Shown in pieces: positions 58,616 to 64,000 of a DNA stretch of 64,000 bases. Source of the stretch: Pseudomonas nunensis (GTDB taxonomy: Bacteria; Pseudomonadota; Gammaproteobacteria; Pseudomonadales; Pseudomonadaceae); the NCBI RefSeq assembly GCF_024296925.1, contig NZ_CP101125.1, positions 3,412,501-3,476,500 of the forward strand, in the 5' to 3' direction. Numbering within the stretch: position 1 is the stretch's first letter; each line of letters begins with the position of its first letter. The translations under genes and the position numbers were made by a program. The notes beneath the pieces were generated by a model, which did no database searches, was not told the origin of the DNA, and saw only the letters and a list, made by a program, of their open reading frames with translations.

Positions 58616-58630
58616 GGCCTGCAGCAGGCC
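58616..58630 (+). promoter_or_regulatory. small hairpin before the binding-protein ribosome site
   Basis: GGCCTG CAG CAGGCC, directly ahead of AGGAG (58631-58635). Confidence 0.35.
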
Positions 58631-58644
58631 AGGAGCGCCGCATC

Positions 58645-59748
58645 ATGAGTGGTCACCGCACGTATATCAACCTGGGACTGGGTGCCTGCCTGTCGGCCTC
58701 GTTGTCGGCATTTGCCGCCGAAGCCCCCACCGTGCACGTCTACAACTGGTTTGACTACATCGGCCCGACCACGTTGAAGGATTTCCAGCGCGACACCGGG
58801 ATCAAACCCGTCTATGACACCTTCGACAGCGGCGAAGTACTGGAAGCCAAGCTGATGACTGGCCACAGCGGTTATGACGTGGTGGTGGCCAGTAACTTCA
58901 TTCTGCCGGCGTTGATCAAGGCCGGAGCCTTGCAAAAACTTGACCGTAGCCAACTGACCAATCTGCAACACATTGACCCGGTCTTGCTGGAAAAGCTGCG
59001 CGCGAACGACCCGGACAACCAATACGCCGTTCCTTACCTATGGGGCACCGACGGCATTGGCTATAACGTTGACAAGGTCCGCGCAGCCCTGGGCGATCAG
59101 GCGCCGGTGAACTCCTGGGATCTGCTGTTCAAGGAAGAAAACCTCGCCAAGCTCAGCGAATGTGGCGTAGGGATTTTGGACGCTCCCGCCGAAATCATCC
59201 CGATCGCCCTGCACTATCTCGGCCTGCCGCCCAACAGCAGTAACCCCGCAGACTACAAAAAAGCTGAAGCACTGCTGCTCAAGTTGCGCCCGCACATCAC
59301 CTATTTCAATTCGTCGAAGATCCAGACCGACCTGGCCAACGGCGACATCTGTGTCGCCTTGACGTGGTCCGGCACCGTGTTCGGTGCCATGCAAGCCGCC
59401 AATGAAGCCGCGAAGGGCGTAAAGATCGAATACAGCATCCCGGTCGAAGGTGCGCCGCTGTGGAGCGACAACCTGGTCATGGTCAAGGACGGCAACAATC
59501 CAGAACAGGGACTGGCCTTTATTAACTACCTGCTACGCCCTGAAGTGATCGCCCCGGCCACTAACCTGGCGCTCACCGCCAACGCCAACAAAGACGCGAC
59601 CGCGTTGCTCTCGGACGAGGTGCGCGAGTTCAGCAACATCTATCCCTCGGCCGAGGTAATCGCCAAGGCATTCACCCTGCAACCGCAGCCCCATGAGATC
59701 GAACGTGTCCGCACACGCTCTTGGAGCAACATCAAGAACGGCAACTGA
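58645..59748 (+). CDS. polyamine-type ABC substrate-binding protein (PotF/SpuD family)
   Basis: 367 residues from ATG 58645 (AGGAG ahead). Signal peptide about 1-25 (LGACLSASLSAFA|AEAP), then the PotF/SpuD opening VHVYNWFDYIGPTTLKDFQ and the TYDTFDSGEVLEAKLMTGHS-like region (here VYDTFDS), VPYLWGTDGIGYN. It delivers putrescine, spermidine or a related amine to a permease that is not in the window. It is followed by a DmpA-like peptidase gene 44 bases downstream. Confidence 0.92.
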   Translation: MSGHRTYINLGLGACLSASLSAFAAEAPTVHVYNWFDYIGPTTLKDFQRDTGIKPVYDTFDSGEVLEAKLMTGHSGYDVVVASNFILPALIKAGALQKLDRSQLTNLQHIDPVLLEKLRANDPDNQYAVPYLWGTDGIGYNVDKVRAALGDQAPVNSWDLLFKEENLAKLSECGVGILDAPAEIIPIALHYLGLPPNSSNPADYKKAEALLLKLRPHITYFNSSKIQTDLANGDICVALTWSGTVFGAMQAANEAAKGVKIEYSIPVEGAPLWSDNLVMVKDGNNPEQGLAFINYLLRPEVIAPATNLALTANANKDATALLSDEVREFSNIYPSAEVIAKAFTLQPQPHEIERVRTRSWSNIKNGN

Positions 59749-59792
59749 GCCGGCCTGCACCCCTCCTGTTTAACTTGCCTGAGAGTTCCTGC

Positions 59793-60908
59793 ATGAAACC
59801 ACGTGCCCGCGATTTGAATATCCAGTTCGGCCAGCTGCAACCCGGCCCGCTGAATGCCATCACCGACGTACCCGGCGTTCGTGTCGGCCACAGCGATGTG
59901 CGAGGCCGCACCGCTCAGGGCCGCGACATCCTGACCGGCGTCACGGTGATCGAACCTCGCCTCGGTTCCACCAGCCAACAGCCGTGTTTTGCCGGGGTCC
60001 ATGTGCTCAACGGCAATGGCGATGCGACCGGGCTGGAGTGGATTCGCGAGGCCGGTCTGTTGACCAGTCCGATCGCCTTCACCAACACCCACAGCCTGGG
60101 CGTGGTGCGCGATGCGCTGATTGTGCTGGACCGCGAACAGCAACCGGATGACGGGCGTCTTTACTGGAACATGCCGGTGGTGCTGGAGACGTTCGACGGT
60201 TTGCTCAACGACATCAATGGCTTTCATGTAAAGCCCGAACACGTGGCCGAGGCCTTGCGCACGGCCGTCGGCGGACCGGTGATCGAGGGTAACGTCGGTG
60301 GCGGCAGCGGCATGATCTGCCATGAATTCAAGGGCGGGATCGGCACCGCGTCCCGGCGCCTGAGCAGCGCCCAAGGTGGCTGGACGGTGGGCGCGATCGT
60401 CCAGGCCAACCACGGGATTCGCCACGAATTGCGGGTCGATGGTTACCCTGTCGGGCGCTATATGGAAAAGGCTGACTCGCCGTTCCTCAAAGCGTCACTG
60501 CCGCATCCCGGGATGGGCTCGATTGTCGTCTGCCTGGCCACCGACGCGCCGTTGCTGCCGCACCAATGCACCCGCCTCGCGCAACGTGCCAGCCTGGGCC
60601 TGGCCCGCACGGGCGGTGGTAATGAAGATCACAGCGGCGACATCTTCATCGCCTTTGCGACTGGCAACGACGTGCCGCCCGCTGCGTATGAAAGCAAGAA
60701 AGCGCCGACCTGCGACAACCTGCGCATGGTCAACAACGACCACATCAGCGAACTGTTCCTCGCCGCTACCGAAGCGGTGGAAGAAGCGATCATCAACGCG
60801 TTGCTGGCGGGTGAAACGGCTGAGGGGAATGGGCATGCGGTGCCGGGGCTGGATGCCGCGACGTTGCTGAAAGCCCTGCGCCAGGCGGGTTGGCCGGGGG
60901 CGGTGTAG
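59793..60908 (+). CDS. P1-family (DmpA/BapA-like) self-cleaving aminopeptidase
   Basis: 371 residues. N-terminal nucleophile hydrolase: autocleavage is expected between Gly242 and Ser243 (HPGMG|SIVVCLATDAPLLPH), releasing a beta subunit with Ser243 as nucleophile. The alpha part shows ITDVPGVRVGH and NVGGGSGMICHEFKGGIGT. Relatives remove N-terminal D- or beta-amino acids from short peptides. No signal peptide, so it acts in the cytosol. Pairing with a polyamine-type binding protein suggests use of amide-linked amines or beta-alanyl compounds. Confidence 0.93.
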   Translation: MKPRARDLNIQFGQLQPGPLNAITDVPGVRVGHSDVRGRTAQGRDILTGVTVIEPRLGSTSQQPCFAGVHVLNGNGDATGLEWIREAGLLTSPIAFTNTHSLGVVRDALIVLDREQQPDDGRLYWNMPVVLETFDGLLNDINGFHVKPEHVAEALRTAVGGPVIEGNVGGGSGMICHEFKGGIGTASRRLSSAQGGWTVGAIVQANHGIRHELRVDGYPVGRYMEKADSPFLKASLPHPGMGSIVVCLATDAPLLPHQCTRLAQRASLGLARTGGGNEDHSGDIFIAFATGNDVPPAAYESKKAPTCDNLRMVNNDHISELFLAATEAVEEAIINALLAGETAEGNGHAVPGLDAATLLKALRQAGWPGAV

Positions 60909-60923
60909 GCGACGCAAATCCAC

Positions 60924-61012
60924 TGTGGGAGCGGGCTTGCTCGCGAAGGCGTCGTGTCAGTCGACATCTAAATTGACTGATCCACCGCTTTCGCGAGCAA
61001 GCCCGCTCCCAC
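60924..61012. repeat. REPIN between convergent peptidase and oxidoreductase genes
   Basis: Standard pair with TCAGTCGACATCT spacer, closely matching the spacer of the pair at 57655. Confidence 0.85.
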
Positions 61013-61031
61013 AGGGGGGGATCGGTGGTGC

Positions 61032-61643
61032 TCACACGGTCTCGGTCACTTCTGATGATTTGAAGAGCTTTCGGCCCAGATTCCGCGCTGCCTTCAAATG
61101 GATCTGCGGCGCCTGGCTTTCCGAGTCCAGCAACAATTCGGACGTCACCACCCGCGCACCGCAGTATTCGAAGATGCCATGGTCGATCTGGGTCTTCATC
61201 GCCTCGTCATAACCATGTCGCGTAAACGACCCGGCATCGGCGCCGCCCACACCGACCAGATGCACCCGCAAGTGACCCAGTTTCTGCACAAAGGGGCTGT
61301 CCAGACTGAAGTCGAACGCCCAGCCATTCGAAAACACGCGATCAATCCAGCCCTTGAGCAGCGCCGGCATCGACCACCAGTAAACTGGATAGACCAGCAC
61401 CAGCGCATCGGCGCGTTCGATCCGGGCCTGTTCGGCCAGGACATCGGCGGGCGGCGGCGCTTCGCGATGATGAACCGCCATGTCTGCCGTGCCGAACCGT
61501 GGATCGAAACCTTGGGCCGAGAGGTCGGCGATTTCATAGGTGTTGCTGGAATCGACGGAGGTCAGGCCTTCGGCGATTTGCCGGGCGAGGCTGTGGGTGA
61601 GCGATTGGGGATTGGGATGAGCTACGACGATCAGTGCGTGCAT
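61032..61643 (-). CDS. NAD(P)H-dependent quinone reductase (flavodoxin-like)
   Basis: 203 residues of the KefF/MdaB/NQO1 family: N-terminal ALIVVAHPNPQSLTHSLA (FMN/FAD phosphate loop) and LVLVYPVYWWSMPALLKGW (about 95). It reduces quinones or electrophiles with two electrons. ATG 61643 has AGGAG ahead. It is divergent from a TetR regulator whose likely operator (61691-61713) lies between them, so it is probably an inducible detoxification enzyme. Confidence 0.92.
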   Translation of the reverse strand: MHALIVVAHPNPQSLTHSLARQIAEGLTSVDSSNTYEIADLSAQGFDPRFGTADMAVHHREAPPPADVLAEQARIERADALVLVYPVYWWSMPALLKGWIDRVFSNGWAFDFSLDSPFVQKLGHLRVHLVGVGGADAGSFTRHGYDEAMKTQIDHGIFEYCGARVVTSELLLDSESQAPQIHLKAARNLGRKLFKSSEVTETV

Positions 61644-61690
61644 GCTGAAACTCCTGATTGAGAGCACAGGGCGGACCTTATATACTCTTG

Positions 61691-61713
61691 GTAAGTTACG
61701 ATCAGTAAGTTAC
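61691..61713. promoter_or_regulatory. TetR operator between quinone reductase and its regulator
   Basis: GTAAGTTAC occurs twice (61691-61699 and 61705-61713), 14 bases apart; each copy is itself a GTAA/TTAC dyad. TATATACTC just to the left may be a -10 element, so binding would block the promoter. Confidence 0.6.
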
Positions 61714-61728
61714 TTTTGGTACATAGCC

Positions 61729-62355
61729 ATGTCAAGCACCGAAAAAAACGAGCAGGACTCCACACCACAACCCCGCCGCCGCCTGTCCCGCGAGGACCGC
61801 CAACGCCAGTTACTGGATGTCGCCTGGCAGATGGTCCGCGAGGAAGGTACGGATGCGTTGACCCTCGGACGCCTCGCCGAACTGGCAGGCGTGACCAAAC
61901 CGGTGGTCTACGACCACTTCACCACGCGCTCGGGTTTGCTGGCGGCGTTGTACCAGGATTTCGACGCCCGGCAGACCGCAATAATGGACGCCGCGCTGCT
62001 GACCTGCGAACCGACACTCGACAGCACCGCCGGGATTATTGCGTCGTCCTATGTGGCGTGCGTGCTGACCCAGGGCAACGAAATTTCCGGGGTGATTGCA
62101 GCGCTGGCGAGCTCGCCGGAACTGGAGAAGATCAAGCGCGAGTACGAGGCGATTTTCCTCAACAAATGCCAACTCGTCCTGCAGCCGTTCGCTGGAGCAA
62201 ACACCATCAAACCCGCGAGTTTACGGGCGATGCTGGGGGCATCGGAGGCTTTGTCGAACGCGGCGGCGACGGGGGAGATTAGCGCTGGGCAGGCGCAGGA
62301 AGAACTGTTCGAAACGATCAGGGCGATGATCGAAAGAACAGCCCGCGGTAACTGA
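61729..62355 (+). CDS. TetR-family regulator of the quinone reductase
   Basis: 208 residues from ATG 61729. The N-terminal tail of 25 residues is charged (RRRLSREDRQRQ), then the HTH LTLGRLAELAGVTKPVVYDH (about 47-66). The C-terminal ligand domain is helical without further signature. The long upstream extension of the frame to 61642 covers the operator and is not used. Confidence 0.9.
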   Translation: MSSTEKNEQDSTPQPRRRLSREDRQRQLLDVAWQMVREEGTDALTLGRLAELAGVTKPVVYDHFTTRSGLLAALYQDFDARQTAIMDAALLTCEPTLDSTAGIIASSYVACVLTQGNEISGVIAALASSPELEKIKREYEAIFLNKCQLVLQPFAGANTIKPASLRAMLGASEALSNAAATGEISAGQAQEELFETIRAMIERTARGN

Positions 62356-62371
62356 CACCACCAATATCCCT

Positions 62372-62461
62372 TGTGGGAGCGGGCTTGCTCGCGAAGGCGG
62401 TGGATCAGTCAATACAGATGTCGACTGACACGACGCCTTCGCGAGCAAGCCCGCTCCCACA
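62372..62461. repeat. REPIN between two TetR genes (convergent)
   Basis: Standard pair, GGATCAGTCAATACAGATGT spacer. Confidence 0.85.
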
Positions 62462-62488
62462 GGGGGATTTTCTACAGTTGGGAGATTT

Positions 62489-63121
62489 TCATTGGTCGCA
62501 GGTTGCGCCCGTGGAAATCGATCGCCACGCCGCCTCCGCCAGCATGTCCCTGTAGACCATCGGGCGGCCCTTCACCCTTCCCGACAACCAGGTCCGGCAG
62601 TAGCTGTCCGCCTGGCCGATGATCAGCGACAGCATCAACTCGGCCGGCACACCTTTCAACTCATCGCCCCGGTCCGGCGCCGACAGCCATTCCCAGAGCT
62701 GCCGGTTGCGGGTTTTGTTTCGGGTGGCCAGTTCGTCCTTGAACGGTCCTTTGGTCACGGCAAATCGCGCGTGGTACTGAAACCGTGCCCACTCGGGTTG
62801 GTTGTCGACCCAATCCACGTAGCTGTGCACCAACGCGTAAATCCCTTCTTGCGTGGTGCCGGCCTCGGCCAGATAGCTGTCGCGCAGCTGCGCCTGATCA
62901 TCCAGCGCAGTGAAAAACAGCGCAGCCACCAAGCCTTCCTTGTTGCCGAAATGATGGTAGATCGCGCCGACGCTGGTATCGCATTCGGCGCGAATCATCT
63001 CGATGGTGGTGGCCTCGATCCCCTGTTCGTTGAACAGCCTGAGGGCTTTTCTGAAGATGTCGCGCTTGAGTTCGGCTCTTCGTCCGGGGTAGCAGCGCTC
63101 GAGTAAATCTGCGGTTTCCAT
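62489..63121 (-). CDS. TetR-family regulator divergent from the DUF4442 gene
   Basis: 210 residues from ATG 63121. HTH: ATTIEMIRAECDTSVGAIYH (about 40-60), then FGNKEGLVAALF. The ligand domain has RFQYHARFAVTKGPF, seen in regulators of the same type. A 53-base palindrome lies in the gap to the divergent thioesterase-like gene, so this pair forms a self-contained circuit; a lipid or acyl-CoA ligand is a reasonable guess. Confidence 0.9.
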   Translation of the reverse strand: METADLLERCYPGRRAELKRDIFRKALRLFNEQGIEATTIEMIRAECDTSVGAIYHHFGNKEGLVAALFFTALDDQAQLRDSYLAEAGTTQEGIYALVHSYVDWVDNQPEWARFQYHARFAVTKGPFKDELATRNKTRNRQLWEWLSAPDRGDELKGVPAELMLSLIIGQADSYCRTWLSGRVKGRPMVYRDMLAEAAWRSISTGATCDQ

Positions 63122-63204
63122 GCTGAACACAGGCTCAAAAAATCAACGATAAGGCAGGCGGCTGCCCACGGATAAGTCGCGCTAGGTTGACAGATTTCCT
63201 TTCG

Positions 63205-63257
63205 ACAGAATACTGTTCCGTTACAGAACATTATTCTGTTACGGAACATCATTCTGT
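63205..63257. promoter_or_regulatory. 53-bp palindromic operator
   Basis: ACAGAATACTGTTCCGTTAC continuing to GTTACGGAACATCATTCTGT; the whole reads almost the same on both strands, built from four GTTCCGTTACAGAAC-type half-sites. Two TetR dimers could bind. It ends 27 bases before the DUF4442 start codon. Confidence 0.75.
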
Positions 63258-63284
63258 AAAACGACCTTTCAAAGAGGCTTCAAC

Positions 63285-63725
63285 ATGAACCAGTTTCTCA
63301 GCATGTTCACCAGCGCCGGCCCCGAAGCATTCAGCCAAATGGCCTGCAAAGTGGCGCCCTACTTCAGCACCATCAACCCGCTGATTTCGGAACTGCGCCC
63401 AGGCTACTCGAGCGTGCAGGTGCCGTTTTCCCGGGAGATCACCAACCACTTGGGCACCGTGCATGCGATTGCGATGTGCAATGCTGCGGAACTCGCCGCC
63501 GGGACGATGACCGACGTTTCGATTCCCGCAGGCGCACGCTGGATTCCGAAAGGGATGACGGTCGAATACCTGGCCAAAGCCAAGACCGATGTGACGGCGG
63601 TGGCCAATGGGGAAGCGGTTGACTGGCTGACGGGCGGCGACAAGATCGTGCCGGTGGATGTTCACGATGCAGAGGGCAAGAAGGTATTCACGGCGCGGAT
63701 CACCATGAATGTGAAGCTTTCATAA
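63285..63725 (+). CDS. DUF4442 hotdog-fold protein
   Basis: 146 residues; a single hotdog domain with NHLGTVHAIAMCNAAELAAG (about 53-72), the segment that in DUF4442/thioesterase relatives carries the helix and active-site residues. It likely hydrolyses an acyl-CoA or acyl-carrier thioester. It is controlled by the divergent TetR protein through the large palindrome. The length is normal for the family. Confidence 0.82.
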   Translation: MNQFLSMFTSAGPEAFSQMACKVAPYFSTINPLISELRPGYSSVQVPFSREITNHLGTVHAIAMCNAAELAAGTMTDVSIPAGARWIPKGMTVEYLAKAKTDVTAVANGEAVDWLTGGDKIVPVDVHDAEGKKVFTARITMNVKLS

Positions 63726-63751
63726 GCTTCACGGGTCAGCGCGGTCAACAA

Positions 63752-63841
63752 TGTGGGAGCGGGCTTGCTCGCGAATGCGGTGTGTCAGTAAACGGTGTTG
63801 TCGTCTGACACACCGCATTCGCGAGCAAGCCCGCTCCCACA
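63752..63841. repeat. REPIN between DUF4442 gene and the last partial gene
   Basis: Standard units with a nearly symmetrical TGTGTCAGTAAACGG/GTCTGACACA spacer, giving an almost continuous hairpin. Confidence 0.85.
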
Positions 63842-63869
63842 GGGGATTTCGGTGTTGGGTCGAGCCGGG

Positions 63870-64000
63870 TTAGACCAACCGCAGTCTCGGCGTCATGGCC
63901 GGCACCGCGTCATCCCCCAACCGCCCACGCACAAACTCATTCGTCTTGCGCGTCAGTTGATCCAGGTGCCGGTCCCGCTGTTTCTCGGCATCGGTCATCG
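63870..64000 (-). CDS. unidentified protein, C-terminal 43 residues or more (cut by the window end)
   Basis: On the minus strand the frame ends at TAA 63870-63872 and is open to the window edge. The visible part, read from an ATG at 63998, starts MTDAEKQRDRHLDQLTRKTN and ends PRLRLV; it is charged and probably helical. Whether that ATG is the real start cannot be seen. Family not recognised. Confidence 0.45.
   Translation of the reverse strand, partial: MTDAEKQRDRHLDQLTRKTNEFVRGRLGDDAVPAMTPRLRLV

Noticed and set aside
1..64000. tRNA, rRNA, replication origin or prophage
   Set aside because: Scanned by eye; no cloverleaf with a GTTCRA-type T-loop, no rRNA sequence, no DnaA-box cluster and no phage structural or integrase gene was noticed. 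A tRNAscan or Rfam run would be more sensitive.

Overview
The window looks like chromosome of a fluorescent-group Pseudomonas. It is GC-rich, most intergenic gaps carry the REP palindromes typical of these pseudomonads (core GTGGGAGCGGGCTTGCTCGC), and the gene stock is typical: OprD porin, many LysR regulators, GlxA regulators, TRAP and dipeptide-type ABC uptake, Tat-exported proteins. No rRNA, tRNA, CRISPR or prophage was seen. The region is accessory and catabolic, dense in transport and regulatory genes.

Layout. 1-7725: end of a GlxA-type regulator, a long leader with two small ORFs ahead of the Mg2+ P-type ATPase mgtA, an IS481-family element, a Na/Pi cotransporter-like protein and a SLOG-fold protein. 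8162-21680: LysR regulator divergent from a long + strand catabolic cluster (Fe-alcohol dehydrogenase, crotonase, CoA-transferase, TRAP importer, hotdog thioesterase, two amidohydrolases, semialdehyde dehydrogenase, exported PCC-domain protein, OprD porin). 22022-23302: a second, nearly identical IS481 copy in opposite orientation. 23345-29727: PLP lyase, SDR, second GlxA regulator, ICMT-like methyltransferase, an IS3-family element, HAD phosphatase, lone receiver protein. 29840-36847 (- strand): GMC oxidoreductase, enolase-superfamily protein, MFS carrier, aldehyde dehydrogenase, LysR.

37286-49756 is the most unusual part: an MFS carrier, a LysR regulator with a clear operator, a BesD/HalD-like Fe(II)/2OG enzyme with an intact HxD triad, an M24 protein resembling the DMSP lyase DddP, a Cys-rich 32-codon leader ORF, a complete dipeptide-type ABC importer, a porin and a GcvA-like regulator. 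The promoter in front of the leader ORF is nearly duplicated in front of the aldehyde dehydrogenase 6 kb away, so the two loci are probably co-regulated.

49918-64000: an operon with a formaldehyde-activating-enzyme homologue, aldo/keto reductase, succinate-semialdehyde-type dehydrogenase and MFS carrier; a secreted MxKDx pentapeptide-repeat protein; a sulfite-oxidase-fold molybdoenzyme with its cytochrome b; an rRNA methyltransferase-like protein; a LuxR regulator, polyamine-type binding protein and DmpA-like peptidase; two TetR systems with clear palindromic operators; and the 3' end of an unidentified gene.

All three insertion sequences lie inside REP palindromes. The two IS481 copies sit at exactly the same REP base, in the same orientation relative to the REP. 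All functional calls are from reading the sequence and from remembered family features; no database search was run.
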